Assembly: GCA_025093555.1 (NCBI GenBank)
Contig: JAIWNF010000021.1
Coordinates: forward strand, 124,001-188,000
DNA length: 64,000 bases
Reading direction: 5' to 3'
From: Circinella umbellata
Taxonomy: Eukaryota > Mucoromycota > Mucoromycetes > Mucorales > Lichtheimiaceae
The position numbers and the translations under genes are program-made. This document shows positions 1 through 10,821 of this stretch, piece after piece; within the stretch, counting starts at the first letter, position 1, and each line of letters begins with the position of its first letter. The notes under the pieces were generated by a model. The model had not been told where the DNA came from. It saw nothing but the letters and a program-made list of their open reading frames with translations, and did not search any database.

Positions 1-273
1 TGCAACGGGCGTCAATTGGATCTGTAATCTTATCATTTCTATTACGTATCTTTCCATGATTGATGCCATGACAGCTGCAGGAACATTTTGGTTCTATGCA
101 GGCATTTCATTGATCTTTTGGGTGCTCATCTACTTCTATGTACCAGAGGTAAGAAAATTGAAAAAAAAAGTCATGTAATTAATGAATTGAATATAGATAT
201 TAACGCAATATAATATTTATAGACTGCTAAACTTTCACTTGAAGAAATGAATGTAATCTTTCAAAAGAAGTAA
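1..273 (+). CDS. MFS sugar transporter, C-terminal end (partial)
   Basis: The window opens inside this gene. The first exon (frame starting at base 2, to 148) encodes a hydrophobic last membrane helix ending in VPE. An intron with GTAAG donor and TAG acceptor (149-222) follows, and a short exon (223-273) adds TAKLSLEEMNVIFQKK and a stop. The joined sequence PET-x-x-LSLEEM is the cytoplasmic signature just after helix 12 of the major facilitator sugar-porter family (hexose/proton symporters), where PETKG-LSLEE is usual. Substrate cannot be told from the tail alone. It converges on the ureF gene. Confidence 0.85.
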
Positions 274-738
274 TGTGTCGTGAATAATTCTTTTGTCCTC
301 CAGTCTTCTGATACTTTTAACTTTCTTCTGTTTTAATTTTATTTATTTTTTTTGTTCTTGTAATCTTAATAATGTACTCTTTAATTTAATTATTTTATAT
401 TCTTACATACTTTCTAATAATATATCTTGTTTAATAAATGAAAAAAATAATTCCCTTGCCAATTTATTTGTTTTTTGTATATTATTTATATTACATAGTA
501 ATCCTGGGTTCGTATGATTATTATTATCGCGCCATAATTAAGCTAATTGGACCTGAATTTAATATTATTATTTGTATGCGATAATTTTTATTTTACATGC
601 TGTGAGTGTATATGTATAAATTTGTATATGGGGGCGCTATCAGATCTATCCAATAAAAAGAAACAAAAAAAGAGAACAGAAAAGTCGAAAAAAAAGGATA
701 ATTATGAGGATTAAAATGGTACCTGAATCCTCATTGAT
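274..738. other. intergenic, convergent 3' ends
   Basis: This is the 3' flank shared by the transporter and ureF. It is AT-rich with runs of T and A. The one open frame in it (293-517) is hydrophobic low-complexity sequence and I do not regard it as a gene. Confidence 0.6.
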
Positions 739-1623
739 TTAACTGTTAAAAAGACGCGTATATAATCGATCATGCATGCCTTGACACACATCCAAAAGTG
801 GATTTGTTTGACAGCATTCTTCCATTGGAATATCGGCTGTTTCCTTGACAATACGTTCAATTGATGCACGCGACTGTAACAAAAGCTTTTGAGCTTCGTA
901 TGGACCAATAACGTTCATTCTTACTGCTGAAGAATAAAGCGTGCGTGTAAACAGATATAGCCATAAATGAAGAGTATTTTCTATCATCATTTATTTTTAT
1001 AAAGTGTTATTTAGATTAATTGAACCAAGACCTTTCCCCTTAAAAGCAGTTCACTTTCCTCTCCCGTCTTCAAAATAAAACAGTATAACCATTATATATG
1101 TATATAACTTACCAAGGTCAACCTTAAGATAGCGACATACGAGGCCAAAGCAAATAGGAAAATGACCGTCCACCTTTTCTGCACGGATCATTGTTTTAAA
1201 TCGTTTCATAATAGTAATATCCAATAATTTATCACCTTCACATTGTTGTTCTTCATTTAGTTCAGTAAAACACTTAAGATATAAAGTAATCATAGCAATG
1301 CCTTGAGCAAGTGAAGCACGTCGTGCAACTGTATTAGCCACCATGACGGCATCACAAGTGGAATCACATTCTTCAAGTTGTGCTAATGGATCTTTATGGT
1401 CAAGCGCTTCATAACCAGCACGAACAAAACAAGAGGTATTGCAAGCATAGTTAAGGTTTGCACTGTTCACCCACTCGTTTAAGTTATCAGCGTCTAGTAG
1501 CCCTGCTTGGCAAGTAGCTTCGAGACCCGACGATGCTACGAAACCTCCTGTCGGTAATGCTGAATCGACTAAAATATAAAGCAGCCAGCTGCTAGTTTGA
1601 TTCGATACAAATGGTAAAGCCAT
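739..1623 (-). CDS. ureF: urease accessory protein UreF
   Basis: Two exons, complement(739-980, 1113-1623), 250 codons before the stop. The donor is GTAAGT and the acceptor GATAG. Splicing joins YLKVDL to ENTLHLWLYLF without a frame change. The N-terminal LLYILVDSALPTGGF-x-x-SSGLE and the C-terminal SSAVRMNVIGPYEAQ-x-LLL are the two most recognisable UreF blocks. In the known pathway UreF works with UreD/UreH and the GTPase UreG to deliver nickel and carboxylate the urease active site in the cytosol. Length fits the family (about 220-280 residues). It lies head to head with clpX across about 500 bp. Confidence 0.93.
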
Positions 1624-2121
1624 TTAACAGATAATGATAAAATAAGAAGTAAAAAGTAAAATGAGAGAGGATATCCTGGGTGTGTGAAAAAAAATGATAA
1701 AAAGAAAAAAATTAAAGAAAGAAGCGGGTAGAAACTCTCTCTATCTTATCTAGGATATTGTTGGTTTAGCTGGAAAATATATTGGTTACAAATCCAACGC
1801 AATTTTCTTTATTGTAATTTAATGTGATCAAGGCATGAAATATAAGTTTATCAGGTAATCAAATCGCTAAGAAAACAAAAGCTAGTAATCTCTTACTCTC
1901 ATTTGTATAACCCTTTTTTTTTTTGCGCTCTTATCATGATTTCCCTACCCCCGTCTCTATTATGCTGGTTGCCTGTTATTTCCCATTTTACATAAAAGTC
2001 AGCTGAGATTTCATCATCATATATGAATTGCAGCAAGTTCATCGTTTTTTTAGCACCAACCACACTTTTCACCTTTTCTTTCAACTTCTTTGTTTCTTTA
2101 TATAAGCATAAATATATTATA
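1624..2121. promoter_or_regulatory. divergent promoter region ureF/clpX
   Basis: This gap separates the start codons of two divergent genes. It holds T- and A-rich tracts and a TATAAGC-like stretch at 2101-2107, just upstream of the chosen clpX start. No specific operator could be identified. Confidence 0.4.
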
Positions 2122-4631
2122 ATGGGACCTAAAACACAATTACATCGTCAATTATGGTACTTTGCGAACAAGACCCAACGTTTCGGAAATAACTTTATTC
2201 AAGCAAAGCTAGTACCACCACAACAACGTAGCTATCTATCGTTATTATCAAAGCGTTCGTCAATACGACAACCCATGAAATCATTGACTCAATGTCGCTG
2301 TTCTTACTATACAATGGAGTATGGGTCACAAGATGCATCACCCCCACCACAACAACAACCCCAATATCCACATGACTATTTGGAAACTGCTCAATTGACT
2401 GACCCACGCACGGTACATATATCATTTCTAATTTATTCATGGACTTTTTATCTGTATTATAACTATTAGTAATAAGAAAGAGTTTTAAGTTATATTTGTA
2501 TACGTGTAATAATGTATAACTAACAAATAAAATACATATTACTATTATTAAAAAAAATACTAAAGATCGTCAAGCACCTTAATGACTACATTATCGGCCA
2601 AGAACGAGCAAAAAAGATCTTGGCAGTAGCAGTTTTTAATCATTATAATCGAGTACGAGCCAATCTTGCACGACAATGGACAAAACGACAGAAAGAAGCA
2701 GTACCGGTTGATGGAGAAGAACGTCATCACGCCGACCACCATCGACCTACCCTCCCCCAAGATTATTATGCAAGCAGCGGTGTCGGGGCTGCGGATTTAG
2801 TACCAGCTGAACGTTATGGTACGGATAATAATAATAATGGCAAAAATTTACATGTATCATCGAAAGAACAACAAGCGTATAATGCTAGTTTAGGTTCACA
2901 GAGACGAGCGTGGCTTAATCCGCCAACACAAGTAGGTGGTATGCGATCATTAGCGGATGCTGATATCAAGGCTTCAACTTTTCAGAATGACACAGATGTG
3001 CAGGACACGACTGTGTATGAAAAAAGTAACGTTTTACTTATTGGCCCAACCGGATCTGGTAAATGTTTTATAAGAAAGAAAGAGGGGTAGAAATAGTTAT
3101 TTGTTCATATTTATATAAGATAAATTTAAGTAGAGTTATTAATATATTTATCAACTCATTTTCCAATTTTATAGGCAAAACATTATTAGCAAGAACATTA
3201 GCTCAAGTATTACAAGTTCCATTTTCTATGTCAGATGCAACACCGTTTACACAAGCTGGATATGTAGGAGAGGATGTTGAATTAGTTATTCAACGATTAT
3301 TACAGGTAATAAGTAATAATAGTAAGGGTCTATGGAGGGATTTAATTATAGTGAATTTATATATAATATTGACTAGAAATATATCATTTATATAGTCATG
3401 TGATTATGATGTGAAAAAAGCAGAAACAGGCATTGTATTTATCGATGAAATTGACAAAATAGCTCGACGATCTGATTCGTTATCTGCTTCGAGAGATGTT
3501 TCTGGTGAAGGTGTTCAACAATCTTTATTACGTATGCTGGAAGGCACTGTCGTTAATGTCACTGATAAGTCTGGTGCAAACAATAGTCAAAATAGACGTG
3601 GGGGCATGCCTGGGTCTCTAGGAAATGGTCAAGGTGGTGCTGGAGGTAAAGGTGAAACTTACGCTGTAGATACAAGCAACATTCTGTTCATACTTAGTGG
3701 TGCCTTTATTGGGTTGGAAAAAACGGTTCAAGATCGTTTGGCAAAAGGAGTAAGTTATACTTTAATGGTTCATAATGATGGGTATGGTAGTGATGTAGCC
3801 CCAACGTTTAACCCTATGTATCTGCATGTATATTACGTGTTTGTTTCTTAGTCTATTGGTTTTGATGCTACGTTACGCTCCCCTTCAGATGATCAAATTG
3901 AAGGAAAAGATGGAGTCCATCCATTATCTCTTGTTGAACCTGCAGGTAAAATTGTTATGAGATGGAATTTTGATAATAGGTCATCGTTCTGACCTTTCCC
4001 ATTCTTTTATTTCTGTTCTATACAAATAGACCTCGTAAAATATGGGTTAATACCGGAATTCTGTGGTCGACTGCCAGTTCTTGCGTCTGTGAATAATTTG
4101 TCCGTCGATGATTTGGTACGGGTAATGAGTGAGCCCAAGAATTCGCTATTGCGTCAATATGAAGGACTATTTGGCTTAAATCAGGTAATTTTATTTTCTT
4201 GGTATGCTTGATGGATTTAATAAAAAGTGATAAGATGAACTCACGTGAGATAATACGAATAGGTGGAGTTACATTTCAGCAAAACCGCATTACAGACCAT
4301 TGCAGAACAAGCTATTGAAAAGAAAACAGGGGCTCGTGGATTACGTCGTATTATGGTAATTAACAATTTGAAAGTTGAAAGGGGATTTAGTAACGCAGTA
4401 ATAACTTTGTATATTAAATAGGAAAACATTTTGTTGGATCCAATGTATGATACGCCTGGATCAGTTATTCGTAATGTTGTCATTGATAGTAAGGTAGTTT
4501 CCAAAGAGAAACCTGCCATTTATTTTGATGGTGATAAGAAGGACATAGCATTACAATTAATCGCTGAGGATGATGGTACGCAATTTGATAAAGTTGAACC
4601 TACTATTCGTCAACACATGACTCAAGCATAA
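2122..4631 (+). CDS. clpX: mitochondrial ClpX-type AAA+ unfoldase
   Basis: Eight exons: 2122-2412, 2566-3058, 3175-3305, 3396-3749, 3852-3945, 4030-4184, 4263-4355, 4422-4631, giving 606 residues. The first 50 residues are rich in Arg/Lys/Ser/Gln and suggest a mitochondrial presequence. IIGQERAKK opens the AAA+ module. Walker A is GPTGSGKT (257-264), the pore loop GYVGED (290-295), Walker [10 protein letters not shown] (D322/E323), arginine finger in PEFCGR (R468) and sensor 2 in GARGLR (529-534). An insert of about 130 residues separates the first helix from Walker A. The IGF tripeptide used by ClpX to dock on ClpP is present (425-427), but no N-terminal four-cysteine zinc domain is seen. 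An upstream in-frame ATG at 2023 is possible, but the 2122 start gives the better presequence. Confidence 0.95.
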
Positions 4632-5300
4632 AAAAAAAGACAGATCAAGCTCGTTAAAATCACAATTTCCACATAAATTATCTTCATACCGCTCTTCTTT
4701 TTCAATTCCTTCCCAACTCTACGTTTTTGATTTTCCAATATTTTTCTCTTGTACTATAAACCATTTTTTCACCTATTTTATTTTATCAATTTCCTCATTT
4801 CAGACTTCATCTTTCTTTTTGTTTAGCTTATACGTGTATGTCGCTCGTGACGATTACCAGTATTATATCTATTATATCTATAAAGATACAACTAACTGAT
4901 TATAATAATTTACTCGTGGTTTTAAGAAGATTGAATTATTTAGATACGTATGTATACGTATATATTAAAGTACACGGAGAATACATAAGATACTCGATAC
5001 AGTACATACTTCATTTATCTCTTCGGTGAAATCCTCATCCCAGCCTTTCTGTTTAAACCGTATTTTATTAATCATAGCGTGCTCAAGTCTATAAATAATG
5101 AATGACTGTTAAAAAAAATTCAATTAATATACTTTACGTAACGTTGCATTAAATCACCATAAAAGTTTATCATCTTATTTATTAGTTTGTAGGCTTTTTC
5201 TTTATGTGGTATTTCAAATTATCATTGATAGAAAAGTCGTACTTGCCATATCCCGATAGGCGGCAATGGTACATAAAGACAAAAGGTTCATTTTTTTATA
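4632..5300. other. intergenic
   Basis: 3' flank of clpX followed by AT-rich sequence. No coding, RNA or repeat feature is supported up to the TA dinucleotide at 5299-5300, which marks the edge of the transposon. Confidence 0.5.
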
Positions 5301-6231
5301 CAGTAAGTATTCGTTAAACCGGTACTCAATATATGAGGATTTGTATTAGTAATTTGTACCGGTTTGGTGAATTGGAACGCAGCTGGTACTAATATGTAAG
5401 CTGTACGGATAAGATAAAAAAAAATGATAGTTGATATTATGTAGCTTTGCTACTATAACCAAATGTTCTGGTGACAGAAATGATATTAGTGTACGGTATT
5501 CATCAAATAGTGATAGTTAACAAGAGACTGGGTTAATAATGAATGTACAACAAAGTGTGTTTGAAATATGGACCATGGTTAGCGGTTGAATAAATGAGTA
5601 AAAATGAATTGTATCAGCAACATAATTACATACAATATTCAATGGTAATGAACAAGTACGTGACAGAGTTGAAAAGAAGTACGCATGTAGGCAGATGAGG
5701 AAGAAGAAAAAAGCATCTGTGTAAAGTTGACGAAAAAGAGACACTGTTATCAACAAGATGTTGAGAAGCTTTCTCTTGATGACAAGAATGATTTGTGTAT
5801 TTTTAATTGCTATGGAAACAAAGTAGCCAGCTGAAAACAAAGGGAAGAGCTTAGATGACGTTAAAGAAAAGCTGTATCAATGATTTTACCAATAAAAAGA
5901 CTAATATTATATCATATGAAATAAAATAATACTATTATAAACCCGGTAAATATTTAATCCCTCAACATTTTCCCTATTTACTCGCATAGGGTTTTCATTT
6001 CCTCTACCCCCACTACCTTGTCTCGAGCAAATATGTCCGCCAAGGACGCCGTGCTCAATTTGAGACGTTAAAATAAATTTTGAATTTAAACGTAAATATT
6101 TAAGAAAGCTCACCGGATACCGGTTTAGCGAACTACCGGTATTTTACTAAGTATATATAAGATAATTGAGAGACACTACCGGTTTAGCGAAATACCGGTT
6201 TAACGAGTACCGGTTTAGCGAATACTCACTG
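5301..6231 (+). mobile_element. TIR transposon copy 1 (pogo/Tc1-mariner-like, probably non-autonomous)
   Basis: The element begins CAGTAAGTATTCG and ends with the reverse complement of CAGTGAGTATTCG. The terminal inverted repeats match over about 27 bp with two differences. Each end abuts TA (5299-5300 and 6232-6233), the expected target duplication of Tc1/mariner/pogo elements. The right end carries ACCGGTTTA(G/A)CGA as direct repeats at 6119, 6178, 6194 and 6209, and degenerate copies sit near the left end, as transposase-binding subterminal repeats do. A closely matching copy lies at 13630-14403. No DDE transposase frame was found, so mobility in trans is inferred. Confidence 0.88.
5517..5840 (-). 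CDS. hydrophobic 107-residue ORF inside TIR element copy 1
   Basis: An open frame on the minus strand of the element is kept intact in the second copy (13832-14155), with only two amino-acid differences by eye (Ala/Thr and Ile/Ser). It is hydrophobic, with several Phe/Leu/Ile-rich segments and scattered cysteines, and resembles no transposase I know. Near-identity of the whole element could explain its survival without selection, so coding status is doubtful. Confidence 0.2.
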   Translation of the reverse strand: MFSAGYFVSIAIKNTQIILVIKRKLLNILLITVSLFRQLYTDAFFFFLICLHAYFFSTLSRTCSLPLNIVCNYVADTIHFYSFIQPLTMVHISNTLCCTFIINPVSC

Positions 6232-6767
6232 TAAGACATTTTTTTTGGATATAAATAGCCTTTAACAATACTGATGACATAATACTTGTTAATCAGTAAA
6301 CTTATTAGCTATTTATTTTAAAACAAATTACTTTTACCATCGAATCATATGGGAGAGGGGGAATTTGATAGTTCTTCAAAGACATTCCTTAACACATTGG
6401 TACGTATCAAAAACTCTTCGCTCTTATTGGGGGTTTCTTTTAACTTTTTTGGGAGTGACCACGTTTAACCTTTTTAGATTTCATTTTATTTTGGAAAAGG
6501 TAAATTTGGATAACATTCAAGTGAGATTAATTCATTTTTGGTTATGTTTTAAAAGAAGAATAAAATAGATCATGAATATCTCTTTTTAGCGAATCCTTGG
6601 CTTTGTTATTAGTGCTTGCTTGCGAATTCGGAAAACAAAAAAAAATACGGTAATTTTATAATAGAATCACATTTTTATAAGGTAGAAAAAATGAATGTTT
6701 TGAGTGCTACAAAGAGTATATAAATGTATTTGTATTTGTGGTATCAGGAAATTATTGTTTTTATATA
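6232..6767. other. intergenic
   Basis: AT-rich sequence between the transposon and the 3' end of the zinc-finger gene. A 67-residue frame at 6365-6568 lacks family features and is not called. Confidence 0.5.
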
Positions 6768-8599
6768 TTATTGAACATCTCGACGTAGAGCTAATTCACT
6801 GGCCAACTTCTTTTCGACGTTTGATTTGATTTTTGCATTTGTGGTAGACAAAGATTGATTGATCATATCAGCGAGATTTCCTATATTCTTCTTTCCAAGA
6901 CTAAGTACATCCAACTCTTCTTTATCTTCAAATTCTGATTCCAGATACTTGACAAACGTGTTCAGTTCTTTCCATTGATTTGATCTCTACATAATAAAAC
7001 GCCTACTATCAGCGAACGCAAAAAATGGAAAGACAATGAGACAAAAATAGAAAAATAGAAAAATAAAAGGCAAAATATTTACCTCACTGGTATTTGAGTA
7101 AAACATTTGAAAATTGTCGTCTACTTCGGATTTCGACAATGTATGTTCTTCCAATAGTGATGCAACAGCCAATGATTTCATAAACCGGGAGCCAATCTTT
7201 GCTGCTGATGTATTCGATGCTCCATAGTCGGTATGTGGTAGGTCACAAAGTTTGAAAATAGTCGCAGGCAATAATATATCATTGTTCAGCAGTGGTTTCC
7301 ATGATGCACGGTATGGTTTATAGGTTGAGGGATCATTGAAACCAGAAACAACTTGACGAATGCTATTCAAGTTTGGTACCACGACATATTTCTTCTTTTC
7401 TTTCATACAATTCTTAAAATGTTGCACCTCCTTTGCTTGATAAAAAATAGTGCCTTTACCAGGGTTTGTAAGTCTTGTTTTAGGTCCAACATTTATTGTC
7501 ATTTTGCTTCCAATTATAACTGACATAGTTGACAGAATGTTCATGCTCATACTACCAATCTTAAGTTTATCCTTGGATCTGCTGCCATCCGCTTCCTCAC
7601 AGACTCCAACAAATAATGAGGACGAATCTGGTGGTAAGGATTTCATTGAGGTTTCGGCGTGTGCATCGGTACCCTTGGATCGAGCATATCCTTCAGCAGT
7701 CAATAATAATATAAGTTCATCACCAATGGAAACAATAGAACTGGTATGTAACTGGGCAACCGCATGGAGGAGTGTAGGAACGAGTCAATAATCAAAGTTT
7801 AACAAGTGGATCAATTCCTCGTCAGCTTGTACATAATTATCAAGGTCAAGTATACTGGGTAAGCAAGATGCACGCATTTCCTTCAGCACACCAATATTAT
7901 TTTGATTGTTGTTAAGTTGCTTTGATGTCGGTTCAATCATCATTTTTTCTTGATGCAGTTGTACAATTGCATCCAACGGAAGCGAGCAGTTCACTTCATT
8001 ACTGAAAGGCACGTTATCCACTAGAAGTTTCACCGATTTTGAATCAAATAATCTAGTAACCCGTAATTCATCTTTTGTTGATTTATGGGATAGATGTAAA
8101 GAAACAGGTGCGCAACCAATACCAGCAGCCAGATGCTTTGCCTTGTCATGATTTTGTTCAGTAAGTGTATGCTTGGCACCAGTTGCAAAGTCGAAGTTAC
8201 CCAAAGAATCACTGAACGATCTTTTTTGACTGGTCTTTGATTCATTCATCTGTAACGCTGACACTTCAATATTGTTGTGTTGAACTCTCATATGAACTTG
8301 GAAGGTGTCGATATTTATACATTGTTGTTTACATGAAGCCAAAGGACAAGTGAAAAATCCATTCAAACATGGAACTGCCACTGCATCTAAAAAAAAAAGA
8401 AGTTTTACTGTTGTTAGAATGATAATAATAGTAATAATAATAATAATAATTAATGTTCAATAAAAAAACACATATATTCACCAAGTGTCACGCATGCTTC
8501 TACTGTATGAACACGGCGACGATGTTTTCATAAAGCATTGGAAGTTGAAGAAGTTTTGGTGCATAGACCACAATTGTAAGTTGTCTTTTCTTTAGTCAT
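6768..8599 (-). pseudogene. C2H2 zinc-finger protein gene with two in-frame TGA codons
   Basis: Three exons, complement(6768-6986, 7083-8386, 8482-8599), form one 547-codon frame with good donors (GTGAAT, GTAAAT) and acceptors (TTTTAG, ATGTAG). It is broken only by TGA at 8528-8530 (codon 24) and TGA at 7785-7787. Exon 1 holds a C2H2-like finger (YNCGLC then KHRRRVH), with the first TGA between its cysteine and histidine pairs. Exon 2 starts with a second finger-like block (CPLASC, then HMRVQH). The rest is Ser/Lys-rich with no domain I recognise. The terminal exon ends in a charged, probably helical segment (KKLASELALRRDVQ). Both stops would be Trp if TGG. Function is unknown. It lies between the two TIR transposon copies. 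A young pseudogene is most likely; a shorter protein from an internal start is possible. Confidence 0.7.
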
Positions 8600-9216
8600 T
8601 AATGAGTAATGCGCAATTGCTGTAAGGTACGAGAATTAATCATGGTAATTGTCATAAATAAGCTAAAGGACAAGTCAGAAAATAATAAGAAATCGAATAT
8701 AATTATTATGGAAACGTAATGAAAAAAAAAAACAGGTGTAAAAGACAAATGGCTCAATCAACTGTAAATTTCTTTTCCTCTGATATAATTGCAATCTGAA
8801 AATAGATAATAATACAATTTATAATATTAACATATTATATCATCTATCGTTAAATACTTCGTAATCTTTTTTTTTTTCAGTTATCTTAATAATCAGAAAG
8901 AGAAAAACAAAATATTTATTTTTCAGCTTATGAACGTTGTATATTATAATCTAGTTAGGCAATAGCTGTCATCATATCTAGATCAATGATTCAAATACAA
9001 CGATACTAAAATACTAAAATACTTAAATAGCAATAACATCATGCTTAGAAAAACATCTACATAAGTAGTCATGCAAAATAGAATAAATAGTATTAAATTT
9101 TCCATTCCATTTAATCTACCTCTGATTATCATAAGACTCCCATTTCCACTTATTCTTTCCGTACTATCTCTTAACCATATCTTTTTATTCTATCAATGTC
9201 ACATCTTATATATTTC
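8600..9216. other. intergenic
   Basis: AT-rich 5' flank of the zinc-finger gene, with a long T run near 8866-8877. No gene or repeat is supported until the minisatellite begins. Confidence 0.45.
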
Positions 9217-9418
9217 AGTTGATTCAGAATGGAACGCCTTTCTGTATATCCATTAAAGCAGAATAAAACCCTTTTCTATATGTCCATTAAAGCAGAATGG
9301 AACCCCTTTCTATATGTCCATTAAGACAGAATGGAATGCCTTTCTGTATGTTCATTAAGGCAGAATGGAACGCCTTTAATATATCAGTGAATTGAGAATG
9401 GAACGCCTTTCTATATGG
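9217..9418. repeat. 33-bp minisatellite, left block
   Basis: About six imperfect tandem units of roughly 33 bp, each containing the core AGAATGGAACGCCTTT followed by a variable half (CTATATGTCCATTAAAGC or AATATATCAGTGAATT). The block stops abruptly at TATGG (9414-9418), where an insert begins. The same array resumes at 10822. Confidence 0.85.
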
Positions 9419-9665
9419 AGGGTTAATCATTAATTTAGTGATTACAAAAAATTTATAAATTTTACAAACTTTATAATTTTTTTAGATGCCAAGAAATATA
9501 AAAATAAAAATGTTGATAAATATCAACAATTTTGATTTATATTTTAAAAAAGATAAAAATAAATTCTCAATTTATAATTAATTATAGAGAAATACAAATT
9601 TTATATTTAGCATTTTTAATTTTTACTCATATCATATTACATCACCAACACTATCAACTACCGTC

Positions 9666-9981
9666 AATTACTACTAAACTTTATTAAATTATAAGTTTAT
9701 ATTGTTTTATGTATTTAGTTTTATATCTAAATATTAATATATTAACTATATTTATTTCTATATATAAAAAATAAAAATAGATATTTTTTTTTTATTTTTT
9801 ATTAAACATTTAATTTATTAATTTTTATTTAATTTAAAATTTATATCTATATCTATATCTATATCTATATTTATATCTATATTTATATCTATATTTATAT
9901 CTATATTTATATCTATATTTATATCTATATTTAATTAGAAATTTAGTTTTTATTATAATTTAATAAAGTTTAGTAGTAATT
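9666..9981. repeat. inverted-repeat element with perfect 29-bp arms
   Basis: Bases 9666-9694 and 9953-9981 are exact reverse complements (29 of 29), and weaker pairing continues outward. The interior includes the TATATCTATATT microsatellite. This is a short hairpin-forming, MITE-like structure without coding capacity. Confidence 0.7.
9841..9932. repeat. TATATCTATATT-type microsatellite
   Basis: Alternating 6- and 12-bp units of TATATC / TATATTTATATC run for about 90 bp inside the inverted-repeat element. Confidence 0.8.
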
Positions 9982-9994
9982 CATAGTAGTTCAT

Positions 9995-10581
9995 GGAGAA
10001 TAAACAATAACTTAATGATTACAAAAAATTTATAAATTTTAAAAACTTTATAATTTATTTAGATGCCAAGAGATTAAAAACAAAAAATAAAATATTTTTT
10101 CTTTTCTTGGCATTTAAATAATTCACATGACCATTTTGGATCCTTTTATAATTTAAATCAATTAATGTATCTTTTAAAAATATTATCTTAAATAATAGAT
10201 ATATAAAATAAAACTTTAATAATTTAATGATCTATTTAATTAATATTATATTTATTTTATTTTATAGGTTTTTTAGATCAAAAAAATTATATTATTAAAA
10301 TATTTTAATCTAAATAATTGTTTATTACTATAATATATTAAAATGATATATTTTTAAATGAATTATGTAAATATTTTAGATAAAAATTTTGGATATATCT
10401 ATTTAATAATTCAATATAATAATAACTTAAATATTATTGAAATGGTCATGTGAATTATTTAAATGCGAAGAAAAGAAAAAATATTTTATTTTTTGTTTTT
10501 AATCTCTTGGCATCTAAAAAAATTATAAAGTTTTTAAAATTTATAAATTTTTTGTAATCATTAAGTTATTGTTTATTCTCC
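9995..10581. mobile_element. MITE-like element with ~143-bp terminal inverted repeats
   Basis: The left arm (9995-10137) and right arm (about 10440-10581) are reverse complements over about 143 bp with only a few mismatches. Both ends read GGAGAATAAACAATAACTTA outward-in. It has no open frame of note and extremely AT-rich interior sequence. The large palindrome would form a strong hairpin. The immediate flanks show no convincing target duplication. Confidence 0.8.
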
Positions 10582-10652
10582 TTATAAGAATAAAGATAAA
10601 ATTATATATAATTTTTCTATAAAATCTATAAGAGAGATAAACATTAATAAGA

Positions 10653-10801
10653 AATATTTTTGTAAACTATAAAACTTTTGTACTCATTAGATTATTAAAA
10701 ATTAATATGATTACTTATATTTATTTAAGTATATAAAAACTAAAGAAATTGATTTTTAATAATCTAAGGATTATAAAAATTTTATAGTTTACAAAAATAT
10801 T
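10653..10801. repeat. 149-bp palindromic repeat
   Basis: About 50 bp at 10653-10702 (containing TTTGTAAACTATAAAACTTT) pairs with 10752-10801 with about three mismatches, separated by a 49-bp loop. It is the third hairpin element in the insert. Confidence 0.7.
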
Positions 10802-10821
10802 TACTATTATTATTTAATCTC

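Larger units (their letters stand above)
9419..10821. mobile_element. AT-rich composite insert splitting the minisatellite
   Basis: About 1.4 kb of very AT-rich DNA interrupts the 33-bp array. The pentamer TATGG occurs on both sides (9414-9418 and 10822-10826) and may be a target duplication. The insert contains three inverted-repeat elements listed separately. A partial extra copy of the arm of the 9995-10581 element (from GTGATTACAAAAAATTTATA at about 9438) lies near the left edge, so several insertions have piled up. Confidence 0.6.

Noticed and set aside
7450..7791. 113-residue plus-strand frame antisense to the zinc-finger gene
   Set aside because: Shadow of the minus-strand exon, which has matching splice signals on both sides.
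6768..8599. Selenocysteine or altered genetic code at the two TGA codons
   Set aside because: Neighbouring genes use TGG for Trp and the genes with clear ends stop at TAA or TAG, but nothing suggests code change. No selenocysteine insertion element was recognised, and neither position resembles a redox site.
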